The position numbers and the translations under genes were made by a program. Positions 1 through 6,648 of a stretch of 28,449 nt of DNA are shown piece after piece; position 1 is the first letter of the stretch, and the number at the start of each line of letters is the position of its first letter. This stretch comes from Priapulus caudatus (lineage: Eukaryota > Priapulida > Priapulimorpha > Priapulimorphida > Priapulidae), in NCBI RefSeq assembly GCF_000485595.1, contig NW_014578305.1, forward strand, positions 70,399 to 98,847. Reading direction: 5' to 3'. Under the pieces are notes generated by a model. The model was not told where the DNA came from. It saw nothing but the letters and a program-made list of their open reading frames with translations, and made no database searches.

Positions 1-71
<71 letters not shown>

Positions 72-437
72 ACGAGGGAGAGGGAGTGTGAGCAAGCGAG
101 AGAAAGGGGGAGAGAGAGCGCGCAAAGGGAAAAGAGAGCAAGAGCGAGAGAAAGAGAAAGAAAGAGAGAGACAACGAGGGAGAGCGAGTGTGAGCAAGCG
201 AGAGAAAGGAGGAGAGAGAGCGCGCAAAGGGAAAAGAGAGCAAGAGCGAGAGAGAGAGAGACAAAGAGAGAGACAACGAGGGAGAGTGAGTGTGAGCAAG
301 CGAGAGAAAGGAGGAGAGAGAGCGCGCAAAGGGAAAAGAGAGCAAGAGCGAGAGAAAGAGAAAGAAAGAGAGAGACAACGAGGGAGAGCGAGTGTGAGTG
401 AGAGAGAAAGAGAGAGAGAGAGAGAGCGAGGGGAAGA
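1..437. repeat. GA microsatellite and 102-bp minisatellite
   Basis: A pure GA run (about 1-60) leads into about 3.5 copies of a purine-rich unit. The marker GACAACGAGGG recurs at 68, 170, 272 and 374, so the period is exactly 102 bp. Because 102 is a multiple of three, one forward frame (88-531) stays open and reads as a Lys/Arg/Glu-rich 34-residue repeat. I regard this as satellite rather than a gene: there is no domain, the bias is purely purine, and the frame ends soon after the repeat. Confidence 0.9.
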
Positions 438-1327
438 GAGAGCGATTTTGTTGTCTATGCCTACCAATGGCTACGTGCGCACGTTGACCTATGAGTATTT
501 GGCAGATATAGCATATTATGTTCTGTTATGATGTGGCGATACATAGCTGTAGTAAAGCAAAATAAGATTATAGGGACAAGGGAAAATAGGAACAGGGGAA
601 CATAGAGTGGATCCCTCCCAGGCGCCCGTCACCCCTAGCAGTCATATCCGACTCGGAGCAGGCGAGTTGGACGTTTTTTTGCCAAGTGGCCAATCAGAGA
701 ACAGCAATCAGGGGTGTGTCCCTCCGCCCTAGGGGGAGGGCACGTTTTTGCTTTAGGCGCCACGCTGGCGGCATGTGATACGTGCAAAAATGCCTATCCG
801 CGTCGCCCCGCGCGTACGCTACGGGTCAAATGTTAAAACGTTTGCCGCCTCGCGGTCGATAACGTAAGAACTTTGAACATACATAGAGAGGTTGGTAGAA
901 AGAAGAAAAATGCCAACTTGACTGCATAAAATCGTCAGTGTAAACCCAGCTTGCTCCGCACGCACGCGACATCACTTCGCGCTACAGTCATGAAACAATC
1001 GAGGGGGGGGGACCCGCTCATCAATCGACAACGCCGCTCTCCACAACGCACGTACATCGTACGTGCTAGCAGCAAGTGCAACACACGCTGGCTATCTGCA
1101 ACACCCGCTTTTGATTATACATCGCCCCCTTCGTCTGTTGTACCGCCTACACTATATTCAGATTCTAAACCGTTCACTCGGTGTGCACGTATCAGGGCCG
1201 CGAGTGCCTCTGACGTAATTTTGTTGGCTCCTACGAAAGTGCATGTCGGGATACTCATACTGAGCTCCTCATTTATCCATAATACACTGCAATGGGTCTA
1301 GAGTCTGAACGCATACACAGTCTCTTT
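438..1327. other. Unassigned region, no gene recognised
   Basis: No recognisable protein, RNA gene or transposon terminus was found. The stretch 600-850 is more GC-rich than its surroundings and has a CCAATCAG at about 690 and a C/G-rich hairpin-like stretch at about 722-740, so a promoter is possible but unsupported. An open frame at 951-1301 has no family resemblance and looks accidental. Confidence 0.4.
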
Positions 1328-1399
1328 AAGACTTTGGTAGTAAATAGGCCTACATATCGTGTTTATTTACCATTATTTTATTGAGACGTTCCAAGTGCC
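1328..1399 (+). repeat. Dispersed ~70-bp direct repeat, copy 1
   Basis: This stretch shares the order of blocks ACTTTGGTAGTAAATA, CGTGTTTATTTACC, TTTTATTGAGACGTT and CAAGTGCC with 5547-5612 on the same strand, with only small differences. It brackets the inverted-repeat cluster at the left. It may be the conserved end of a retroposon or DNA element; the family is not recognised. Confidence 0.7.
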
Positions 1400-1553
1400 T
1401 GTGTCTGTGATTGGGACAATGACAGAAACCTGAGGACAGACTATACAATAATACATGTGTAAAACAGTAATCCTAGTTTTATTCGACAAAGTTTAGCACC
1501 CCGAGTCCTGGTAGTAGTACTATTAGTAGTAGTACTACTACTAGTACTAGTGC

Positions 1554-2090
1554 TGATAGGGTCTATGTCCCCCAGGGTACTGCCGGAACGTACCCTGGTA
1601 ACTATCTAGCTGATATGGTTAGGGTTAGTGTTACTGTTAGTGTTAGGGTTAGGGTTAGAGTTAGGGAGTAGGCGTAGGCAACTCCCTAGACTCGTTAGTG
1701 GAGTAGGCGAGGTACGGTCCAGCATATTACTATTAGATAGTAGTATTTAGTACCAGGGTCTGTTCCGGTATACCGGACCGTACCCAGGGGGCCTTCCGGA
1801 GTTCAAGGATAAAGAACATCATGGGTCCAAATAAAAACAATGTCATTTACATCAATATAAATATAATATTATATCAATATAATAGGTTAGGGTTATGGTT
1901 AGGGTTAGGATTAGGGTTAGGGTTAGGGTTAGGCACATTGGTTTTATTGGGACCCATGTTCTCTATCCTTGGGCCGTTAGGGCCAGGGTTAGAATTAGGG
2001 TTAGGGTTAGGCACATTGGTTTTATTGGGACCCATGTTCTCTATCCTTGGGCCCGTTCCGGCAGTAACCTGGGGGACATAGACCCTATCA
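1554..2090. mobile_element. Long-TIR element A carrying TTAGGG repeats
   Basis: The left end begins TGATAGGGTCTATGTCCCCC and the right end is its reverse complement, with similarity running about 38 bp inwards (GTACTGCCGGAACG block). Inside are TTAGGG-type runs at about 1616-1670, 1885-1934 and 1983-2010. There is also an internal 78-bp duplication (GCACATTGGT at 1933 and 2011) and a nested inverted copy of that piece at about 1804-1847. The left part, to about 1797, matches element B (3546-3828) in the opposite orientation, including the GAGTAGGCGTAGG module, so the right part looks like a nested addition. No transposase frame is present, so it is non-autonomous. The superfamily is unknown. 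Confidence 0.7.
1885..2010 (+). repeat. Internal telomere-like TTAGGG runs
   Basis: Runs of GGTTAG with a few point variants (GGTTAT, GGATTA) occupy 1885-1934 and resume at 1983-2010, separated by a unique 43-bp block that is itself repeated. They lie between inverted termini of element A and are flanked by non-telomeric DNA, so they are interstitial. Confidence 0.85.
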
Positions 2091-2137
2091 CTACCAGTAT
2101 CACTATCAGCAGTACTACTACTACTACTAGTACCAGG

Positions 2138-2171
2138 AGTAAGATAATATAGGATCCTATATTATCTTACT
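2138..2171. repeat. Perfect 34-bp palindrome
   Basis: The sequence is fully self-complementary with no spacer, centred on GATC at 2153-2156. It lies between two imperfectly inverted stretches of TAC/TAG trinucleotides (about 2111-2137 and 2172-2212), so the larger structure is also palindromic. Confidence 0.9.
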
Positions 2172-2305
2172 ACTGCTAGTACTAGTACTACTGTACTACT
2201 ACTAGGAACTAGGTAGGCCTACAGAGGTACTATACTTCTACTTCGATACTGGACAGTCCGTGAGGAATATATTATAATTATATATTATATATAATTATAC
2301 ATTAT

Positions 2306-2352
2306 CAAGAGCGTATAAAGAAGGCGTATAAAGCCTTCTTTATACGCTCTTG
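2306..2352. repeat. Perfect hairpin, 20-bp arms, 7-nt loop
   Basis: Arms 2306-2325 and 2333-2352 are exact reverse complements separated by GTATAAA. The arm reads CAAGAGCGTATAAAGAAGGC. It is preceded by AT-rich palindromic DNA. It is not followed by a T run and is not an RNA gene that I recognise. Confidence 0.9.
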
Positions 2353-2603
2353 TCTTGACATTGTGTATGTAGCATGCACTGAAAGTGAAATCTCAGAACC
2401 TTGCTCAGAACGAAACCTACATTTTGTTTGTTTGACCTACACTGCATTTCGAGATGTTTTACGTCGGCATGTTCTCATGCTACGTAAACATGCTAGAAAC
2501 TTGTAACATATCATAAAACAAATTCGACAAAACAGCTTGATAATAATATCCCTTTGACTATAAAAATAATAAATATTAGCAGATTCAATTATATCTATGA
2601 TAA

Positions 2604-2653
2604 TATCATAGAGTTGTATAATAGTACTTATATTATTATACAACTCTATGATA
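2604..2653. repeat. Perfect hairpin, 20-bp arms
   Basis: Arms 2604-2623 and 2634-2653 are exact reverse complements around a 10-nt spacer, and weaker pairing continues outwards through GATAATA-type sequence. It is AT-rich apart from the CATAGAGTTG core of each arm. Confidence 0.88.
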
Positions 2654-2695
2654 ATATCGTATTATGATAGGTAATGTTTTAGTTTGATCGGTTTT

Positions 2696-2793
2696 AGACT
2701 GGTACCCGGTCCCACCTTTCGGCTTCGGTTCGGCTTCGGTTCACCCATCGAGTAATCATGTGAGTAAATCGAGTTGGGAGCGAGTACCAGTCT
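2696..2793. mobile_element. Short TIR element with 10-bp target duplication, copy 1
   Basis: The ends are AGACTGGTACC and its reverse complement GGTACCAGTCT, with imperfect pairing inwards. The 10-mer GATCGGTTTT occurs directly before the element (2686-2695) and again one base after it (2795-2804), the expected signature of target-site duplication. It is 98 bp and non-coding. A 9-10 bp duplication fits Mutator-like elements, but the ends are too short to assign a superfamily. Confidence 0.75.
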
Positions 2794-2822
2794 AGATCGG
2801 TTTTTGGATTATAGGTTGACGT

Positions 2823-2917
2823 AGACTGGTACCCGTTTGCCACCTTCACTCCGGCATATATCCTTCGCTACACTGACGTTAGTGTAGCGTTTGGAACTGT
2901 CAACCGGGTACCAGTCT
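2823..2917. mobile_element. Short TIR element, copy 2
   Basis: It has the same ends as the neighbour 30 bp to its left: AGACTGGTACCCG at the left and CGGGTACCAGTCT at the right. The centre differs and contains its own hairpin (CGCTACACT... AGTGTAGCG, about 2868-2890). The flanks AGGTTGACGT (2813-2822) and AGGCTGACAC (2919-2928) are similar and may be a decayed target duplication. Conserved ends with unrelated centres indicate a family defined by its termini. Confidence 0.7.
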
Positions 2918-2928
2918 AAGGCTGACAC

Positions 2929-3280
2929 TTAGGGCTAACGCTGTGTGTACACATTTGGTTGCAGATTGAGTTTTTCGGTGTTATATCTGCAATATCTAGA
3001 AAAACATCTGTCTTAGTGCTAAGGTAAAACAGAAGCAATTATAACTTATTCCTGTAACAGCTCATAGCTATTCACATGTGGAAATTAGGTAAAATTTCGA
3101 CTAACCTAGGCTAGGCTAGCTCTGGCCTGGGCCCTAGGCTCTAGTACTAGTAGCGGCTAGCCTGTCTAGCTATAGTAGCTCTAGTACTATAGTAGTCCGA
3201 GCCGACGCAGACCCCAGTAATGGAATAGCTAAACCCGCACCCTCAGATTAGCAAAGCGGAGTTTACGTCTGCATTGCGGA
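2929..3280. other. Unassigned; CTAG-rich palindromic stretch at the end
   Basis: 2929-3100 shows nothing recognisable. From about 3105 to 3210 the DNA is dominated by CTAG, GCTAGC and CTATAG words arranged in overlapping short palindromes, the same vocabulary that forms the outer arms of the hairpins that follow. Confidence 0.5.
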
Positions 3281-3382
3281 CTAGTACTATAGCCGCTTAC
3301 ATTAACTGCCGCTGGTTACATTAAATGCCGCTGGTACATTAACTGCCCCAGCGGCAGTTAATGTAAGCGGCTATAGTACTAG
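3281..3382. repeat. Perfect hairpin, 35-bp arms (family member 1)
   Basis: Arms 3281-3315 and 3348-3382 are exact reverse complements. The outer part reads CTAGTACTATAGCCG and the inner part contains CATTAACTGCCGCTGG. The 32-nt loop carries further slightly altered copies of the same TACATTAACTGCCGCTGG block, so the core is repeated in tandem within the hairpin. Confidence 0.9.
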
Positions 3383-3404
3383 AGCTAAGCCTATAGAGTA
3401 TAGG

Positions 3405-3461
3405 CTATAGCCCGCGTTCGATTAACTGCCGCAGGGGCAGTTAATCGAACGCGGGCTATAG
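3405..3461. repeat. Perfect hairpin, 26-bp arms (family member 2)
   Basis: Arms 3405-3430 and 3436-3461 are exact reverse complements around the 5-nt loop GCAGG. The arm reads CTATAGCCCGCGTTCG then ATTAACTGCC. The right flank continues TACTAGAGCTAA, as in the other two members. Confidence 0.9.
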
Positions 3462-3545
3462 TACTAGAGCTAAGGCTAGGCTAGCTATAAGCTATAGGCT
3501 ATAGCCTATGCTAGCCTATAGGCTATAGACTATAGTACTGCTGAG
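3462..3545. repeat. Overlapping short CTATAG/GCTAGC palindromes
   Basis: This stretch is built almost wholly from CTATAG, GCTAG and TAGGCTATAG words that can pair in several registers, for example GGCTATAGCC at its centre. It links hairpin member 2 to element B. Confidence 0.7.
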
Positions 3546-3828
3546 AGGGTCTATGTCCCCCAGGGTACTGCCGGAACGTACCCTGGCCTGGGTACGGTCC
3601 GGTATACCGGAACGTACCCTGGTACTATCTAATATGCCGGACCGTACGTCGCCTACTCCACTAACGAGTCTAGGGAGTCACCTACGCCTACTCCCTAACT
3701 CTAACCCGAACCCTAACCCTAACCCTAACCCTAACCCTAACCATGTCAAATAGTGACCAGGGTACGTTCTGGTATACCGGACCGTACCCAGGGTACGTTC
3801 CAGCAGTACCCTGGGGGACATAGACCCT
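3546..3828. mobile_element. Long-TIR element B carrying TTAGGG repeats
   Basis: The ends AGGGTCTATGTCCCCCAGGG and the reverse complement pair for about 75 bp with only a few mismatches, including a GGTATACCGG block in each arm. Between the arms are the GCCTACTCC/AGGAGTAGG-type module shared with element A (opposite orientation) and a CCCTAA run at 3693-3742. No coding capacity is seen. Compared with element A it is the more intact copy and best defines the family. Confidence 0.78.
3693..3742 (-). repeat. Interstitial telomere-like (TTAGGG)n
   Basis: CCCTAA units run on the plus strand, with two variants at the left (CTAACT, CCCGAA). The run sits between the two arms of element B. In element A the homologous run is on the other strand, as expected if it moves as part of the element. 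Confidence 0.9.
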
Positions 3829-3900
3829 ATGAGCTATAGGCCTACTAGTACTACTACCCTGCTACTACTAGTACTAGTACTACTACTACTAGTAAAATAG

Positions 3901-4176
3901 TAGCTCCAAGAAACGGTATTGCTAGGGTTAGAATACCGTATAGGCAATCCGTCGCACAGCCTGGTCTAGCTCTAGTACTATAGCCCGCGTTCATTAACTG
4001 CCGCACAGGGCCTGCGGCAGTTAATGAACGCGGGCTATAGTACTAGAGCTAAGCACTGGTCGGGCTAGTAAAATAGTAGTTATGGTAGTTGCATGGTACC
4101 GTATAACCCGACGAGGCTGTGTGACTAACGTCAATATACAGTATTTTAACCATAGCAATACCGTTTCTTGGAGCTA
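3901..4176. repeat. 24-bp perfect inverted repeat enclosing a hairpin
   Basis: 3901-3924 (TAGCTCCAAGAAACGGTATT then GCTA) is the exact reverse complement of 4153-4176. The word CTAGTAAAATAGTAG also occurs twice in direct orientation, just before the left arm and at about 4066-4080. The perfect hairpin 3968-4050 lies inside, suggesting that one element inserted into another. Confidence 0.75.
3968..4050. repeat. Perfect hairpin, 38-bp arms (family member 3)
   Basis: Arms 3968-4005 and 4013-4050 are exact reverse complements around the loop CAGGGCC. From the outside in, the arm reads AGCTCTAGTACTATAGCCCG, then CGTTC, then ATTAACTGCCGCA. This is the longest of the three perfect hairpins and carries both shared blocks: the CTCTAGTACTATAGCC outer arm and the ATTAACTGCCGC core. 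Confidence 0.92.
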
Positions 4177-4261
4177 GGTACCGTATAGATACAATGTCAA
4201 TAATGTAATCCAAACACAGGATAGGGTTACAATGCGAGCGTATCCTTTTGTGTGGAGGAAC

Positions 4262-4282
4262 CCCTGAGTGAATCACTCAGGG
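4262..4282. repeat. Short perfect hairpin
   Basis: CCCTGAGTGA and TCACTCAGGG are exact reverse complements around a single A. It has no T run, and I see no reason to call it a terminator. Confidence 0.7.
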
Positions 4283-4487
4283 CAGTTTGCTGGTGCGTTT
4301 TCAGAGACTATAACTTCTAAACTGGGTTTATTCTCAACACGAACCTTTCTCCGCTATCCTGGAACTTTCTATGTATCACAATACTCTGTATTAAACTAAT
4401 ATGACGTGTTACAAAAATTTGAAGCGACGAGCGGCGATTCTTCCAGCGCCATTTCTGTTGACCAGTGACGTACGCATTCCCAATGCG

Positions 4488-4582
4488 CATAGCGTTCGGC
4501 TAACTTTGACTCCAAGATCGATTGTATCATGGGATGCCTGCTGTCAGTCGTGACGTCATGACGAAAATAGCCGAACGCTATG
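4488..4582. mobile_element. 95-bp element with perfect 15-bp TIRs
   Basis: The ends CATAGCGTTCGGCTA (4488-4502) and TAGCCGAACGCTATG (4568-4582) are exact reverse complements. It is non-coding and too small to be autonomous. It abuts the left arm of the next foldback. No clear target duplication was seen. Confidence 0.65.
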
Positions 4583-4986
4583 CTGTAGCTAAATGTTCAC
4601 TTGTTCGAATTATAACTGTCCTTTGTTCTTACCTACTCCCGTGAAATCCTGCAGGAAATGTTCTCTCCGTGAAAATGTAAAAAGGACGAGATGTCTGTTT
4701 ATACACAAATAATGGGGCGCATTGCATGCCGGGATGAGCGGCTGCCTGTCTCCAAGCCTCCGTTTCGAGGCCCGCCAAGCCAAGCATAATGCGCGCGGGC
4801 ATGACGTCACGCACACGACTACAGTGATCGATTGAAAGTAGCGCCGTTAGGGATTTTCGGATGATATTTCTCTTTACATTTTCACGGATAGAACATTTCC
4901 TGCAAGATTTCACGAGATATCTCTGGCAGGAGTAGGTAAGAACAAAGGACAGAGTTATAATTCGAACAAGTGAACATTTAGCTACA
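4583..4986. mobile_element. Foldback with ~100-bp arms
   Basis: The left arm 4583-4684 and the right arm 4870-4986 are inverted copies. They share CTAAATGTTCACTTGTTCGA, CCTTTGTTCTTACCTACTCC and GCAGGAAATGTTCT blocks, with a small insertion in the right arm. The 185-bp centre is GC-rich and contains GACGTCA. Two minus-strand open frames (4610-4816 and 4629-5129) cross it, but they run through the arm and into the next element and look accidental. Confidence 0.75.
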
Positions 4987-4990
4987 CATA

Positions 4991-5312
4991 CAGGGTTCTG
5001 CCCACGGTGGGCGGGTGTGCCCGGCACTCGCGGTTGCTGCCCGGCACTATAAACGAGTCGGTTATCTCCGCCCAGCACTAATTTTTGTCCAGATAAAAAA
5101 AAAATTTTGATAAAAAAGTTCTGTCTCATATATGGGCTTTTTATTGCTCAGAATGCAGGAAATTGAGTTTCAGACTATCCAAAATCAAAAATTTTACAGG
5201 GGGGCATGCCCCCGGACCCCCCTAGATTGGCTTTGCGCCTACGGCGCTTGAATCTTGCGACTTCGTCGCAACTGGATGCGCCCGGCACAAAAAAATCCTG
5301 GGCAGAATCCTG
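4991..5312. mobile_element. 322-bp TIR element with ACATA flanks
   Basis: The left end is CAGGGTTCTGCCCA and the right end TGGGCAGAATCCTG, matching at 13 of 14 positions when inverted. ACATA lies directly on both sides (4986-4990 and 5313-5317), a probable target duplication. Inside are a second inverted pair of TGCCCGGCA/GCCCGGCAC type and a GGGGGGCATGCCCCC palindrome. CAGG ends resemble hAT elements, but a 5-bp duplication is atypical for hAT. The element starts exactly where the foldback arm ends. Confidence 0.7.
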
Positions 5313-5546
5313 ACATAGATACCAAGATGGAAGCTATTGGATGTGTACTCATGCTGTGAAGGTGTGAAATGAAGTGAGCGTCGAGCGAATTTGGCGATTA
5401 CGCTTTCCTACCTGCTCTCTTATTTGAACATGTTGTTTGTGCACAGGGCGTGCGTGCGGTGTACTTGTGTGTTGCAGATGAGCATTTGACCGGCATTTAC
5501 GAGTAATTATCGGCAATAATAGGCGAAATAGAGTAGAGAAACATTA

Positions 5547-5612
5547 AAACTTTGGTAGTAAATACATTTCGTGTTTATTTACCTTTTTTTATTGAGACGT
5601 TTCAAGTGCCAG
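5547..5612 (+). repeat. Dispersed ~70-bp direct repeat, copy 2
   Basis: Second copy of the 1328-1399 repeat, in the same orientation 4.2 kb away. It is fused directly to a half-hairpin on its right. Confidence 0.7.
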
Positions 5613-5650
5613 CCTGCGGCAACCGTACGCGGGCTATAGTTACTAGAGCT
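5612..5650. repeat. Half of a hairpin-family element
   Basis: GCCTGCGGCA, then CGCGGGCTATAG, then TACTAGAGCT follow the right half of hairpin member 3 (4010-4050). The ATTAACTG core is deleted or altered and one T is inserted. The matching left arm is absent, so this copy could not form the long hairpin. Confidence 0.65.
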
Positions 5651-5849
5651 AACTCTAGCACGTTTTGATTAGCTGAGGCTAGTAGTAATAGTAATACTAG
5701 CTCAGCTGTACCTGTGTAAGTTGTAACCATTTGTTTACTCTGCCTCATGCAGTTCCAGTGCTGGGCGGGTGTCATTGGAGGAGTGTCACGTTATAATATG
5801 CGAAGGAGTTCTCATAGCTATATACTGTTATTGACAGTGGTAGCAGTGT

Positions 5850-5852
<3 letters not shown>

Positions 5853-5896
<44 letters not shown>

Positions 5897-5962
5897 CATG
5901 CGCGCGCATGTGTGCGTGTGTGTGTGTGTAACGCGTGCGTGCGCGCGCGCATGTGTGTGCAT
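5853..5962. repeat. (GT)n microsatellite
   Basis: GT dinucleotides with interspersed GC steps (GCGCGC alternations near 5898 and 5940). Alternating purine-pyrimidine tracts of this kind can adopt Z-DNA; that is family knowledge, not shown here. Confidence 0.9.
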
Positions 5963-6600
5963 ATGAGGTGAAAACACTTATTTTGAATACACAATTTATG
6001 AGGATGAGGTTGCGACCATAATATAAGACGAGTGTTAGAGACACACGATCACAGAGAATAAGACGCAGGAGTCTGGATTAGCGGTGACGTGAAACCCTCA
6101 TTATAGCATACCAGAGCAGCTACCAAGGCTATAGGGTGTTGAGATTAATTAAGAGCTCATTCAAGTGCATGAACAGACAAGCTTCCTTATCCTATAAATG
6201 TCATTCTATGGAGCCCACCTTGAGTGGTGTGTATAGAATCAAGTCATCAGGGAAAAATCGAATCTCTAAAAAATATGTCATTCTGTCAAATTTTCTTATA
6301 GTTGTTGAGTTGACTGCATATAATTGAGTTGATAGCGCATTAGATATTGCATAATAATTTATTATTTACTGAGTAATGGTACTGAAGAGTGTAAAGTTTC
6401 ATGTTACAGGCCATATGTGTGACTCTGGCATGAATTCATCAACATGTACCTTGTCCTGAAACCTGTGGCATATTCTGTCTGTGAAGCCCTTTGCTCTGCT
6501 ACAAGACTATATATATACTGGAATGTATTAGTTGGCTAATAGTTGCCAGAAAACATGCTGTATTTCAGTTATATCGTATTGCTTACGTTTCCATTTTCAG
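5963..6600. other. Upstream region of the NSDHL-like gene
   Basis: No coding exon or promoter motif could be fixed here. The stretch ends with a convincing acceptor (pyrimidine-rich ATTTTCAG at 6593-6600), so at least one 5' exon must lie upstream, in this region or further left. I could not pick its donor. Confidence 0.4.
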
Positions 6601-6648
6601 GTGACAGCCTTGGTTCAGTTTCAAGCAGAGAAGGCAAGTCGAGCAGTT

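Noticed and set aside
88-531. Open frame with a 34-residue charged repeat
   Set aside because: It results from a purine minisatellite whose period is a multiple of three; there is no domain and no independent coding sign.
1616-2010. TTAGGG runs as a chromosome end
   Set aside because: They are short, variant, in both orientations (compare 3693-3742), and flanked by unique and inverted-repeat DNA, so they are interstitial.
2306-2352. Perfect hairpin as a microRNA precursor
   Set aside because: 20-bp perfect arms with a 7-nt loop are too short for a typical animal precursor and no transcript context is visible.
3281-4050. CRISPR-like array (repeats with spacers)
   Set aside because: Repeat units are hairpins of different lengths without regular spacing, in a nuclear animal sequence with spliced genes.
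3281-4050. Integron attC-like or bacterial palindromic elements
   Set aside because: No integrase, no core-site consensus and a eukaryotic context; the resemblance is only in hairpin shape.
4610-5129. Minus-strand open frames of 68 and 166 residues
   Set aside because: They run across a foldback arm and into a separate TIR element; no family resemblance.
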